A program made the position numbers and the translations under genes. Below the pieces are notes generated by a model. That model was not told where the DNA came from and searched no databases. It worked only from the letters and a program-made list of their open reading frames with translations. This document shows positions 18,222 to 27,658 of a stretch of 64,000 bases of DNA, one piece after another; position 1 is the first letter of the stretch; each line of letters begins with the position of its first letter. Origin of the DNA: Shewanella baltica (GTDB lineage: Bacteria; Pseudomonadota; Gammaproteobacteria; Enterobacterales; Shewanellaceae). The stretch covers positions 4,278,001-4,342,000 of the forward strand of contig NZ_UGYM01000002.1 in NCBI RefSeq assembly GCF_900456975.1, read 5' to 3'.

Positions 18222-19277
18222 CTAAAAGCACTCTAGTCGCTCCAGCACATTTCCCTTAGCAACAACCTCGGCAAACTCCTCGGCCAGACGTTCACTCAAG
18301 GCCACAGCTGTTCGCCAATATTGCATCCGCTGCGCCGTATCCAGTTGTTTAAAATCTTCGCGATCGGGGATTTTGCCAAAGGGTAATGAAGCCACAAATT
18401 CGGCCGTTGGCGCCAACACGAGTGCATTGTGATAATTGGCTCGACCTTGACGCCACTTCAAGGATTTATCAAACCATCCTGGGCTGATCGTTGGATAAAA
18501 ATGTGGATACAGCGTCAAGCCGGTTGCGTGGGATAAAGGCAAGTCGAAGTGATAGTCGGTAATGCCGCCATCGTAATATTGCCCATCGGCAACGCCCTCA
18601 ATTTGCGGCACTGGGGCTAGCAACAAAGGAATCGACCCCGTTGCTAACATCACAGCATCGACATTGGCCTCGGTTAATTCGACCTGCTGACTGGGTAAAT
18701 CATTGAGCTGCAAAAAGGGGGATGCTGCAGCTTGTTGACTAAAGACCACACGTTCAAAATGCCAGCCTAAACTTCGGCGGCTCAATAAGTTAGTCGCCGC
18801 CGTCATCGCCAATCCGGCAGCGAGAGGTAACTTAGCCGTTAAACGATTTAAATGTTTGCCGCGGCACACTACTAAATGACTGTGGATATGAGCGTTATTG
18901 ACGATCTCACTACCACCACTGGCGCCTAAAATCCCCTGCACTACGCCTTTAACTTGTGCACTGACTTCCTGCGGGGTTGGCATGCTGTCGTAACGCTGAC
19001 CAATATAAAAATCCTCTAAGCGGCCATAGGCTGCAAAGGGATCTTGCTGCGCCAAACACGCTAAACGCCACGCCCCAGAAGACGCGCCGAGTGTATAAAG
19101 CGGCTTTTGTCTGGCTTTGAAAAACTCAGAAAACAGATACTTATCTAACCCAGCGATACCAAGCCATTTGGGTCCACCAGAGGCGGCAAGTAGCTGGGTA
19201 AAATGTTCAGATTTAAGACCTTGTTCTGCCAAGGTATTAAATGCCGTTGCTCCCGCGAGAAATCGTAACGCTGACAA
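18222..19277 (-). CDS. Patatin-like phospholipase family protein
   Basis: This 351-residue protein has a Ser-Asp catalytic dyad typical of patatin-like acyl hydrolases. The nucleophile elbow G-A-S-S-G (G64 to G68, Ser66) follows a hydrophobic strand, and the second motif D-G-G-I lies near residue 235. An oxyanion-type G-G-P-K-W segment is near residue 34. It probably hydrolyses membrane or intracellular lipids; no signal peptide is visible. The start is TTG at 19277, preceded by AAGGA, and the frame upstream is not family-like. It is divergent from the TonB receptor gene, with a 350-bp gap containing two strong palindromes. Confidence 0.8.
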   Translation of the reverse strand: MSALRFLAGATAFNTLAEQGLKSEHFTQLLAASGGPKWLGIAGLDKYLFSEFFKARQKPLYTLGASSGAWRLACLAQQDPFAAYGRLEDFYIGQRYDSMPTPQEVSAQVKGVVQGILGASGGSEIVNNAHIHSHLVVCRGKHLNRLTAKLPLAAGLAMTAATNLLSRRSLGWHFERVVFSQQAAASPFLQLNDLPSQQVELTEANVDAVMLATGSIPLLLAPVPQIEGVADGQYYDGGITDYHFDLPLSHATGLTLYPHFYPTISPGWFDKSLKWRQGRANYHNALVLAPTAEFVASLPFGKIPDREDFKQLDTAQRMQYWRTAVALSERLAEEFAEVVAKGNVLERLECF

Positions 19278-19363
19278 ATCTGTGTTCCTTCAAACAAATG
19301 CCATCAAAGCGAAATAACGCATTAAACCACAATGGCGCACGTCAATAAACAATTCATATCATT

Positions 19364-19407
19364 GACTTAACTCGCTCGCCATAAATATATAGCGAGCGAG
19401 TTAAGTC
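19364..19407. promoter_or_regulatory. 16-bp perfect inverted repeat overlapping a possible sigma-70 promoter
   Basis: The arms at 19364-19379 and 19392-19407 are perfectly complementary around a 12-bp A+T loop. A plus-strand promoter could be read inside: TTGACT at 19362-19367 and TATATA at 19386-19391 with an 18-bp spacer. As it lies between divergent genes and not after one, it is more likely an operator than a terminator. Confidence 0.6.
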
Positions 19408-19519
19408 TTCAAAACACCCAAAGCACATCTGCCGATAACAAGGTTTCATCCATATATTCAACTGCATTTTAAACATTAACTAGAACACTCGGCTCTGAGT
19501 TAGCACATTTATGTCTAGA

Positions 19520-19535
19520 TGTAACAATTGTTACA
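19520..19535. promoter_or_regulatory. 16-bp perfect palindrome upstream of the TonB receptor
   Basis: TGTAACAATTGTTACA is self-complementary across its whole length and lies about 90 bp before the receptor start. TGTAA-N6-TTACA resembles the TyrR/PhhR box, though that assignment is a guess. A partial second copy (AATTGTTACGTTA) follows at about 19558. Confidence 0.55.
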
Positions 19536-19627
19536 GTGATAACCTTCTCCACATTGAATTGTTACGTTATCTTTAATCTGCACTCCTAATTCGAGTATCG
19601 GGTTACAAACATCATTGAGAGGTTTTT

Positions 19628-22021
19628 ATGCGTCTAGGGATTATCGCATTGGCAGTGTCATCCACACAGGCCATTCCAGCTGTTCAAGCTGAAGAACTAC
19701 AGCCTGGCTTCGAGAAAATCGAGATCATAGGTTCACGCATAGCGCTGCGCACGGCAACTGACAGTGTTGCCCCTGTAGACATTATCACTGCCGAGCAGCT
19801 CGAATCGACTGGCATGACTGAAACCGCTAAAGCACTGCAATTTGCCGCGCCAAGCTACAGCTTCCCATTTTCCTCAGTGACTGACGGTTCAGATGCGGTG
19901 CGCCCCGCGAGTTTGCGCGGCCTGTCACCCGACCACACCTTAGTACTCGTTAACGGCAAACGTCGTCACGGCTCAGCGCTAGTGCATTTAAGTGGCACTG
20001 TGGGTAAAGGTTCATCTAACGTCGACTTAAACGCTATCCCTATGACGGCGATTAAGCGTATCGAAATCCTGCGTGATGGTGCCTCGGCACAATACGGCTC
20101 GGATGCCATTGCTGGCGTTATCAACGTGGTGCTTAAGGACAGCGACCAAGGCGGTAGCCTCTCGGCTCAAGCAGGGCAGACCTACATAGGTGATGGCGAG
20201 CAGTGGCGTGTGGGTGTAAACCACGGCATCAGCTTAAGTGACGATGGCTTTGTGAATGTCTCACTAGAAGCCCATCATAAAGACAGCACTAACCGAGCCG
20301 GATTAGATGAGCGTAAACAATATAATGATTTACCCGATGGATCAGCCGATCCCCGCGAAGCCACATTTAACCGTAAGAGTCACCAGGTCGGCGATGCCGA
20401 ATATGACAACTTAGGTCTATTCATCAACGCTGCCCAGCCCATCACAAAAGATGGCAAGCTCTATGCGTTTGGTGGCATCAGCCAACGTGAAACTAAGTCA
20501 GGCGCCTTTTACCGCCGCGCACTCGACGCCCGTAACTTAACTGAAATCTATCCAGATGGTTTCTTGCCGCAGATCAATCCTAAAATTATCGATGCTTCCT
20601 TAGTGCTGGGGTATGAATTCAGCCTAGGCGAGTGGAATATCGATACTTCGGCTGGTCATGGTGAAAACTCATTTAACTACAATATTGTTAATACCTTAAA
20701 CGCCTCTTTAGGCCCAGATAGCCCAACCGAGTTTGACGCGGGCACACTCACGACCCGTGAAACCAATCTTAATCTCGATGCCTCGCGCTACTTTGCCTTT
20801 GCCAATGACTCTGAAATCCTGTTTGCGACGGGTGTGTCGTGGCGCCAAAACGGCTATCAAATTGAAGCTGGCGAAACGGGTTCATACATCAATGGGGGTT
20901 ACGACAACCGCGCTGCGGGTAGCCAAGGTTTCACCGGTTTTACCCCTGAGTCGCAAGTGGATGAAACCCGTGATAACACCGGCGTTTATATGGAACTCGA
21001 AAACCAGTTAACCAATGAGTTTTACTGGGCGGCGGCGCTGCGTTATGAAAACTATTCTGACTTTGGTGGCAACACCAGTTGGAAGTTAGCGGGCCGTTAC
21101 GACTTCACCGATAACTTGGCCCTGCGCGGTACCATCAACACTGGCTTTAGAGCGCCGAGCGTACAACAACTGTACTTCAGCAATATCTCGACGCTGTTTA
21201 ATCCCGATCCTGTGACTGGTCAGCTGGTGCCTATTGAGTCAGGCACTTTTAACACCCTATCGCCAGTGACCAAAGCACTGGGTATTAATGAGTTAGATCC
21301 CGAACTATCCCAATCATTTAGCTTAGGCTTGGTGTACACCAATGACACGGGCTTAGCACTGACATTAGATGCCTATCAAATTTCCATCGATGATCGCATT
21401 ATTCTGTCGAGCTCTGTGACGCCTAATGATTCGCCCGCCGTAGCGGCGGCGTTAGCGGGCACCAATGCAGAATCGGCGCGCTTCTTTATCAACGCCGTCG
21501 ATACCCGCACCCGTGGCGTAGACCTTGTGGTGAGCCAAGATTTTGATATCGGCTCATGGGGTGATTTACGGGCTAACTTAGCCTATGCCTACAATAAGAC
21601 TGAAATCCAAGATATTCATTTCCCACAAATTTTAGATGGGTTAGGCAAAAAGCTATTCGATAGCATTGAACAAACTCGCATGACCTCGGCGACGCCGCAT
21701 AACACAGGTAACTTGGGCTTGACCCATGAGCTAGGCGACTTTAAGACCAATATTCGCCTCAGCTATTTTGGTGATTACACTGTCGGCTATTCAACGGGCG
21801 ATGTGAATTACAGCGATCAATGGGTGATGGATCTGTCGGTGAGATACGCGGCAACCGATGCGCTAAGTTTCACCGCTGGGGTACAAAACCTGTTTGATGT
21901 ATATCCAGAAAAACGCCCTGAGGACAATAACTTCGGAGGCATTTTCGTCTACCCATTAACCAACACCCCGTTTGGTTTTAATGGTGGCTATTACTTCTTA
22001 GAAGTTAAATACACTTACTAA
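19628..22021 (+). CDS. TonB-dependent outer membrane receptor
   Basis: This 797-residue outer membrane transporter has a signal peptide of about 21 residues, then a TonB box-like E-K-I-E-I-I-G region, a plug domain with the typical L-R-G-L-S-P-D-H-T-L-V-L-V-N-G-K-R and I-E-I-L-R-D-G-A-S-A-Q-Y-G-S-D-A-I-A-G-V segments, and a 22-strand-type beta-barrel to the C-terminus, which ends in aromatic Y-T-Y. The transported ligand (iron chelate, vitamin, or peptide/carbohydrate) cannot be read from sequence. GAGAGG before the ATG is a good ribosome site. It stands as a single gene with its own terminator, and its upstream region has two strong palindromes. Confidence 0.93.
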   Translation: MRLGIIALAVSSTQAIPAVQAEELQPGFEKIEIIGSRIALRTATDSVAPVDIITAEQLESTGMTETAKALQFAAPSYSFPFSSVTDGSDAVRPASLRGLSPDHTLVLVNGKRRHGSALVHLSGTVGKGSSNVDLNAIPMTAIKRIEILRDGASAQYGSDAIAGVINVVLKDSDQGGSLSAQAGQTYIGDGEQWRVGVNHGISLSDDGFVNVSLEAHHKDSTNRAGLDERKQYNDLPDGSADPREATFNRKSHQVGDAEYDNLGLFINAAQPITKDGKLYAFGGISQRETKSGAFYRRALDARNLTEIYPDGFLPQINPKIIDASLVLGYEFSLGEWNIDTSAGHGENSFNYNIVNTLNASLGPDSPTEFDAGTLTTRETNLNLDASRYFAFANDSEILFATGVSWRQNGYQIEAGETGSYINGGYDNRAAGSQGFTGFTPESQVDETRDNTGVYMELENQLTNEFYWAAALRYENYSDFGGNTSWKLAGRYDFTDNLALRGTINTGFRAPSVQQLYFSNISTLFNPDPVTGQLVPIESGTFNTLSPVTKALGINELDPELSQSFSLGLVYTNDTGLALTLDAYQISIDDRIILSSSVTPNDSPAVAAALAGTNAESARFFINAVDTRTRGVDLVVSQDFDIGSWGDLRANLAYAYNKTEIQDIHFPQILDGLGKKLFDSIEQTRMTSATPHNTGNLGLTHELGDFKTNIRLSYFGDYTVGYSTGDVNYSDQWVMDLSVRYAATDALSFTAGVQNLFDVYPEKRPEDNNFGGIFVYPLTNTPFGFNGGYYFLEVKYTY

Positions 22022-22054
22022 GCGAGTCTTAGCGAACAAAGTGACACTTGATAT

Positions 22055-22085
22055 AAAAACAGGCCATGCAATGGCCTGTTTTTTT
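22055..22085 (+). terminator. Rho-independent terminator of the TonB receptor gene
   Basis: A 13-bp stem (22055-22067 with 22071-22083) around the trinucleotide GCA is followed by a run of T. Symmetry of A and T runs makes it usable in both directions. Confidence 0.88.
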
Positions 22086-22170
22086 ATGTCTAAAGCTTAT
22101 GTCCTAACGGCGGCTATCTGATTATAATCTTTACAATTCACTCATTCACATCCGCCATGTCGAGTAACCG

Positions 22171-22632
22171 ATGATCGTCGATACCTTAGCAAACCGCCAT
22201 ATTTATCAATCCCTAAGCCCTCGGCTTGCCACAGCATTAGAACATCTTGCCACCACAGATTTTAGTCAGCTGCCCGTGGGCAATTATCCCCTCGATGGCG
22301 ACAACATTTTTGTGATAGTCAACGACTACCACACTAAGCATAGATCGACAGAACCCTTTGAAGTGCATCAAAAATATATTGATGTGCAATATGTGTTCAG
22401 TGGTGAAGAAGAGTTTGGTTACTTACCACTAGCGGGCCAAACACCCTCAAAACCCTATTTTGACAAACACGATTACGCCGAGTTTGATTACGAGGTAAAC
22501 AAAGCCAATGCCTCTTTTGTGCAACTCAAAGCGGGTATGTTTGCGCTATTTTTCCCCGGTGACATGCATATGCCTGGCACGGGCGATATCGCCACAGCAG
22601 TGCGTAAAGTCGTGATAAAAGTAAAGATCTAA
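22171..22632 (+). CDS. YhcH/YjgK/YiaL family protein
   Basis: This 153-residue protein is a member of the small cupin-like YhcH/YjgK/YiaL (DUF386) family. Typical features are N-D-Y-x-T-K (here with a K-H-R-S-T-E-P-F-E-V-H-x-K-Y-I-D-V-Q-Y-V segment) near residues 50-72 and a C-terminal F-F-P-G-D-x-H-M-P motif, all in family positions. Family members have been linked to sialic-acid or galactose handling, but no sugar operon lies here. The start ATG has no strong ribosome site. It is a monocistronic-looking gene 143 bp upstream of the pyrophosphatase gene. Confidence 0.87.
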   Translation: MIVDTLANRHIYQSLSPRLATALEHLATTDFSQLPVGNYPLDGDNIFVIVNDYHTKHRSTEPFEVHQKYIDVQYVFSGEEEFGYLPLAGQTPSKPYFDKHDYAEFDYEVNKANASFVQLKAGMFALFFPGDMHMPGTGDIATAVRKVVIKVKI

Positions 22633-22775
22633 CCCTTAAGCAATTTTTGCCGAACCTCAGCTCGGGATTTTTAGCGTTATAGCGTCTTAAGCGCGCAGTG
22701 ATATGCGCTTTGGCTATTTCCGATCCGAGCCAAATATTGCTAAAATTGTCACAAATTTAAAGGAGAGTCCCTGAA

Positions 22776-23696
22776 ATGCCTATTTACGTTGTCGGTCACA
22801 AGATCCCCGATTCTGATTCAATCTGCGGTGCTATCGCGTTAGCCTATTTAAAAAACCAAATCGGTGAAGAAGCCATTGCCGCACGTTTAGGTGAATTGTC
22901 ACCCGAAACCGCTTTTATTCTGGAACGTTTCGGCTTCGAAGCACCGGAATACAAAACCAGCTACGCTGGCGAGCAAGTGTATATCGTTGACCATTCAGAA
23001 CTGACTCAAGCACCGGATGATATCGCCCAAGCGACGATCGTCGGGATTGTCGATCACCACAAACTTGGCGATCTGACCACAGATACCCCGTTAGAGTGCT
23101 GGATCCGCCCAGTAGGTTGCAGCAACACAGTGATCAAGATGATGTTCGACTTTTACCAAGTCGCTATCCCTAAAAATATCGCTGGCATCATGATGTGCGC
23201 TATTCTGAGCGATACCGTGATTTTCAAATCACCGACTTGTACCACTGCCGACATTCGTTGCGTTGAAGCTTTAGCTGAAATCGCGGGCGTTGAAGATTTC
23301 AAAGAACTGGGCATGGAAATGTTCAAAGTGAAATCAGCTGTGCAAGGCACGCCAGCACGCGACCTCGTTATGCGCGATTTTAAAGACTTCAACATGAACG
23401 GTAACTTAGTCGGTATCGGCCAGCTAGAAGTGATCGACCTGTCAGTATTTGACGATATCAAGGCCGAGTTAGAAGCCGATATCAAAGCACTGAAAGTGGA
23501 AGGCAATCGCCACAGCGTATTGTTACTGCTGACTGATATCATGAAAGAAGGCTCAGAGCTGTTAATCGTATCTGACGATAGCGACCTGACCCAACGCGCC
23601 TACGGTAAAGATACCGTCGATGGCAAAGTCTGGTTAGACGGCGTATTAAGCCGTAAGAAACAAGTCGTTCCACAGTTACAAGCGGCATTCGCATAG
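22776..23696 (+). CDS. ppaC: Manganese-dependent inorganic pyrophosphatase (family II)
   Basis: This 306-residue enzyme hydrolyses pyrophosphate to phosphate and so pulls biosynthetic reactions forward. It belongs to the DHH superfamily (family II), not the common family I. Metal ligands are visible as His8, Asp12 and Asp14 in G-H-K-I-P-D-S-D-S, then D-H-S-E near residue 70 and D-H-H-K near residue 90. The C-terminal DHHA2 part carries a conserved S-R-K-K. AAGGAGAG precedes the ATG. The gene has its own terminator at 23730, so it is probably monocistronic. Confidence 0.96.
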   Translation: MPIYVVGHKIPDSDSICGAIALAYLKNQIGEEAIAARLGELSPETAFILERFGFEAPEYKTSYAGEQVYIVDHSELTQAPDDIAQATIVGIVDHHKLGDLTTDTPLECWIRPVGCSNTVIKMMFDFYQVAIPKNIAGIMMCAILSDTVIFKSPTCTTADIRCVEALAEIAGVEDFKELGMEMFKVKSAVQGTPARDLVMRDFKDFNMNGNLVGIGQLEVIDLSVFDDIKAELEADIKALKVEGNRHSVLLLLTDIMKEGSELLIVSDDSDLTQRAYGKDTVDGKVWLDGVLSRKKQVVPQLQAAFA

Positions 23697-23729
23697 TCGT
23701 TTTATCGTCGCGACAGTAGTACTGATATT

Positions 23730-23756
23730 AAGGCCGAACTAAGTTCGGCCTTTTTT
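23730..23756 (+). terminator. Rho-independent terminator of ppaC
   Basis: A 10-bp stem AAGGCCGAAC/GTTCGGCCTT closes on a 3-nt loop and is followed by TTTTTT. Confidence 0.9.
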
Positions 23757-23906
23757 ATATTTCAGGTAAAAACTTAACCCCTGCCTTACGCCTATTCACC
23801 GCCGCTAACTAAAACAGGCATGAAACTTTGCTCATAAATCTATCCAGCCAGAGAAGTTGGCGAGTATGATGGGCCAATCGTCACACTGATTTGATCACTT
23901 TCATCC

Positions 23907-24521
23907 ATGCCAGAAGCGCTACAACATATCATCACCGAACTCACTCCTTGGCTGCAGCAATACGGCTATGTGCTGCTATTTGTCGCGATTGCCGTCGAGG
24001 GTTTTGGCATTCCAGCGCCAGGGCAATCCTTATTGATTGTTGCAAGTTTATTAGCTGCTGCAGGGCAAATGTCACTGCCATTGGTGTTGATCGTCGCAGC
24101 TTGCGCTGCACTCAGCGGTAACAGCTTGGGATATTTTATCGGTTGGCGCTTTGGTGATGTATTGCTTAAGAAGGGCTGGATAAAACCGCAATTGGAAGAC
24201 AAAATCCATGGCGTTATTGGCCAATATGGTATTGCAGCCTTAGTGCTGAGTCGTTTTGTTGAGGGATTAAAACAATTTATGTTTATCGGCTGCGGCTTGG
24301 CTAAAATGCCACTTAAGCAATTTGTAATAGGTAATGCCCTAGCCACCAGCATTTGGGTGGCACTTTTTGGGTTAGGCCCAGTGTTAATCCGCGATGAAAT
24401 TGCTCCTATGCTGACGTTTTACCACCAGCACAAATACCCCACATGGGCCATTGTCAGCCTTATACTCGCCGCGCTAATCACTTTTACTTGGCGAAGGTGG
24501 CAAACCAAAAATCCGCAGTAA
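23907..24521 (+). CDS. DedA family inner membrane protein
   Basis: This 204-residue inner membrane protein of the DedA (SNARE-associated) superfamily has about four or five hydrophobic segments, with a conserved G-x-P-x-P-G-Q-S/F-x-x-R-F motif visible as F-G-I-P-A-P-G-Q and S-R-F-V-E-G. DedA proteins act in membrane homeostasis, probably as transporters of phospholipid carriers or small molecules. No strong ribosome site is seen before the ATG, which I take from family alignment. It is transcribed in the same direction as ppaC but separated from it by a terminator. Confidence 0.9.
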   Translation: MPEALQHIITELTPWLQQYGYVLLFVAIAVEGFGIPAPGQSLLIVASLLAAAGQMSLPLVLIVAACAALSGNSLGYFIGWRFGDVLLKKGWIKPQLEDKIHGVIGQYGIAALVLSRFVEGLKQFMFIGCGLAKMPLKQFVIGNALATSIWVALFGLGPVLIRDEIAPMLTFYHQHKYPTWAIVSLILAALITFTWRRWQTKNPQ

Positions 24522-24533
24522 GCGATTTAGGAT

Positions 24534-24758
24534 CTATTCTTCCGATTCCTTTTGGATTATTTCTATCACCTTATGAGCCTTAACAAAATGATCTAAGCGA
24601 TGAGTTTGAATCCACCAAGTCGCCGCTTCCATAAGCAACTCTGGATTATCATTCTTGTTCGCAAAGAAGGCGTAAAATGAGACACCGACATTATCGCCTT
24701 TAGTCTCAATTTTTTTATGACAAACCGTGATGATTTTTGCTCTTAACTCAGCTCTCAT
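24534..24758 (-). CDS. Small conserved protein (DUF6500-like)
   Basis: This 74-residue protein has no named function that I know. It is compact and mostly helical, with V-G-V-S-F-Y-A-F-F-A-N-K-N-D-N-P-E-L-L-M-E-A-A-T in the middle and a W-W-I-Q-T-H-R motif. I believe it belongs to a small family (DUF6500 is my tentative assignment) seen in marine Gammaproteobacteria. It converges with the dedA gene, 12 bp between stops. Confidence 0.6.
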   Translation of the reverse strand: MRAELRAKIITVCHKKIETKGDNVGVSFYAFFANKNDNPELLMEAATWWIQTHRLDHFVKAHKVIEIIQKESEE

Positions 24759-24933
24759 ATTGACTCACAAAGTATATTGGCCAGCTTATTATTTCCAATG
24801 ACATACAACACTTGATGTATATGCCTATTGCTTTCTAAGCTCGGCCAATTTTGGTTTCAAGAAAATGCCCTGAGGGCTCTGCATAGCAAGTAACATCACT
24901 AGCTGAATTCGACATGCTTCTCAGCACTACCGA

Positions 24934-26400
24934 TCACTTTATACCTTCAGTCTCAACCTTAGGTTGAGACTCTGCGCCGTCATTTGGCTTGGCATCTGGT
25001 TTTGATTCTAGTTCTGGCGCTTTGATTGGCGAGGGCGGTACCTCAGTAACGGCAGACTTAGCTTGTTCCTGTGATACGTTTGGTTCCTGCAATGGTGCGT
25101 TGACCTTAGGCGTCGGTGAACCTTGTTCTTCAGGTAAAGGCTCGACAATCATCACCGGCTCTTGTGGCACAGGCGCTTCACCTTGTGTGGATGTTGCAGC
25201 TTCTGACTCTGGGGCTAAAGTACCGAGATCTTGGTTGGCGGGACTTTCCACCGCATGTTTAGGTAATTGATTTCGATACAAATCAATCATACTCATCACT
25301 TCAGACAAGGCTTTGGCATGATCCGGCGTCAGAATACCATTGTGTCCTGAGACGATTTCATCCGACACCGCCAGCACCCACACGGCCTGCATATTGGCAT
25401 CGGGACAGGTTTGCACGGTACGACGGGCCTGCAGACGAGCACGAATTTTCCAGCCAGAATGGGGCAAGGTCATCATACAGCCAGGGATTTGATCATGCGC
25501 CATCAAAGCCGACGGCATCTTCATTGGCGTAGTACAATTACCACCTGAGCATTTGTCGATATCGTGGGTAATCGCCCAAGAATTACCGACAGCACGCTCG
25601 CCATCCTTGATGTAATTGAAGGCTTCTTTCACCGCAAAATCGCCCTTCGACTGCAATACCACCATACTCGGTTTTTGCCTATCTAAGCTCACCAAGGTAT
25701 CGAGTGGCTGATACTCCTTAGCGGGCACGGCAGGGTTTAACAGTAAGAATAAATTAGGATTATCCTGCTGATGATCGATAGCCGCCTTGATGCGATCTTT
25801 GCTGGCATGCAAAACAACTGCCCCGCCAAGACTATGACCAATCACGGTATAACGCAGCAGTTTATGCTCGGCGACTAAGCCATCGAGCTTATCAAGCAGT
25901 TGGGATAAACCTAGTTGACCTATGCGTTTAGCAACCCGTTTACGCTGTAAAATGGTAGGAAAATCTAAGGGTTCAATCCAGCTTTTCGCATCATCTGAGC
26001 CATCGAGCCAAAAGGGATCGTATTTATCGCCGCGCCAGCCAATATACAAACCCAATAAGTTGCGCTGCGTATCTGACGCCGCCATCTGCTGATAAAACTG
26101 CTCGAAGGCGATAAAGTTTTCATCTTTAGGCTCTGCACTGTGGTGCCAGCCGTGGACAAAGATCAATAGTTCAGGGATTTGAGCAGGCTCAGGCTGGGAT
26201 ATGCGCGCCTCTAGACCTTGCCATTGCCTTTCGTCATGGGGCTGGCCTTGATCATTAAACTCAATCACATGGAAGTTTTGCTTCGCGATATCTGGGCCGG
26301 GAATGTGGTAAGCCTGATCAGGAATAAAAGGGAGTAAGACACAAAGCGACAACAACATTAAAAACAGTAACTTGTACTGGGTAAACTTTTTCAGGCTCAT
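24934..26400 (-). CDS. Alpha/beta-hydrolase fold protein with a long Pro/Glu-rich tail
   Basis: This 488-residue protein has an N-terminal hydrophobic anchor or signal (about residues 11-25), then an alpha/beta-hydrolase domain with the oxyanion motif F-V-H-G-W-H near residue 82 and the nucleophile elbow G-H-S-L-G-G near residue 190, so Ser is the likely nucleophile. The last 100 residues are low-complexity, rich in Pro, Glu, Ala and Ser, like a disordered periplasmic linker. Lipase or esterase activity is likely, but the substrate is unknown. The ATG has no strong ribosome site. Confidence 0.8.
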   Translation of the reverse strand: MSLKKFTQYKLLFLMLLSLCVLLPFIPDQAYHIPGPDIAKQNFHVIEFNDQGQPHDERQWQGLEARISQPEPAQIPELLIFVHGWHHSAEPKDENFIAFEQFYQQMAASDTQRNLLGLYIGWRGDKYDPFWLDGSDDAKSWIEPLDFPTILQRKRVAKRIGQLGLSQLLDKLDGLVAEHKLLRYTVIGHSLGGAVVLHASKDRIKAAIDHQQDNPNLFLLLNPAVPAKEYQPLDTLVSLDRQKPSMVVLQSKGDFAVKEAFNYIKDGERAVGNSWAITHDIDKCSGGNCTTPMKMPSALMAHDQIPGCMMTLPHSGWKIRARLQARRTVQTCPDANMQAVWVLAVSDEIVSGHNGILTPDHAKALSEVMSMIDLYRNQLPKHAVESPANQDLGTLAPESEAATSTQGEAPVPQEPVMIVEPLPEEQGSPTPKVNAPLQEPNVSQEQAKSAVTEVPPSPIKAPELESKPDAKPNDGAESQPKVETEGIK

Positions 26401-26542
26401 TTATAACAACATAATTAACGGCCAAGCTAGGCCAAAATAGACGTGCTGAAAGGGGCTAACAGCAAAAGTGCCGAAATTATACGCTAACCCCATTGACCCA
26501 GCTAGTGCCTAAATCGCTTTTCACCACAGCTTATGAGCTGAT

Positions 26543-27583
26543 TTAACGCCAAGTATCAGGCAGCGTAACTTGGCTCCACAGCTCTTTACATAGCGGCTGG
26601 CTATCGTGCCAATCGCCGCCATCAATCCATTTAACCAGCGCATCCCCAACCTGAGGATAGGCAATCGGATTAGGTGATGCGGTTTTCAGCCAGCGCTTAA
26701 CGACGTTCACATCGAGACTCATCATGCTGTCTGCGGCCGCCAAGAGTTGCAGCGCCGCCACATTCGATAGTTGCTCAAACTGGCCAATCAGTGGTTTCAC
26801 TAACAACTTTTTACCTAAGGTTAATGCTTCGCTGGCAAGCTCAAAGCCCGCATTGCCGATAACACCACCGCAGCTGGCAAGATGTTGCTTAAAGCCCTCA
26901 CGATTAAAGCCATGCCACTTAATGTGTTCCGCAACTTGTCCCGTCGGCTGTTGGCTGTGATACACCAAAAACTGATAGTCACTAAAATGCGACAGGAAAC
27001 GGGCAATCACATCCGCATCCTCAAATGGCAAATACACTAAGATTTGATGCGTGTGTTCGAATGGGCTGGCATCCACTTCGACAAAAGGCGGCAAGATAGG
27101 GAAACCAAAGTGGTGCCAATGACAACCCAGCGCGATATCCACAGGGGCAAAGTTATTGAGCAGCATTTCATTAAACCAAGTGCTACCGAGTTTCGGCACA
27201 GGATGAGTCAACGCCGCCTGATGGCTAATGCCAATGGATGGCACGCCTTGGCGCCGCGCCGCCCAAGCCGATACTGGCTCAAAGTCGTTGAGCACGAGAT
27301 CGTAGCAACTGAGATCTAAGGCTTTAATATCTTTAAATAACGACAAGGACAAATTCTGCCGAACCGTTTGCGGCACATTCACGCGCCCAGAGTGAGTCGC
27401 AAACGTCATGCCCGCTTGTACGCGATAATCGCCAAAGCATTCCATATCGAAAAACTGATCAGGCTTACGCCCCGAAAATAAAAAGTCCACTTCAATATCT
27501 TGTTTCATCAGTGCTTTAGCCATGACGCGTGCACGACTTAAGTGGCCATTCCCTGTGCCTTGAACTCCGTAGAGTATTCGCAT
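26543..27583 (-). CDS. Glycosyltransferase of the MJ1255/VC2487 family
   Basis: This 346-residue protein is a GT-B-type glycosyltransferase related to MurG. The N-terminal G-V-Q-G-T-G-N-G-H-L-S-R loop (about residues 6-17) and a C-terminal G-N-A-G-F-E-L-A-S-E-A-L block that would bind the sugar nucleotide are the family hallmarks. The acceptor and donor are unknown. AAGGAT sits upstream of the ATG at a good distance. It shares orientation with the PAP2 gene 75 bp upstream, and the two may be co-transcribed; a lipid-linked sugar pathway is a plausible but unproven link. Confidence 0.82.
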   Translation of the reverse strand: MRILYGVQGTGNGHLSRARVMAKALMKQDIEVDFLFSGRKPDQFFDMECFGDYRVQAGMTFATHSGRVNVPQTVRQNLSLSLFKDIKALDLSCYDLVLNDFEPVSAWAARRQGVPSIGISHQAALTHPVPKLGSTWFNEMLLNNFAPVDIALGCHWHHFGFPILPPFVEVDASPFEHTHQILVYLPFEDADVIARFLSHFSDYQFLVYHSQQPTGQVAEHIKWHGFNREGFKQHLASCGGVIGNAGFELASEALTLGKKLLVKPLIGQFEQLSNVAALQLLAAADSMMSLDVNVVKRWLKTASPNPIAYPQVGDALVKWIDGGDWHDSQPLCKELWSQVTLPDTWR

Positions 27584-27658
27584 TACGTATCCTTAAACTG
27601 ATGAGTGAAGGAGAATTCCAACTAATGAGATGAAATGATTAACGTGCGCTTGCTTGAA

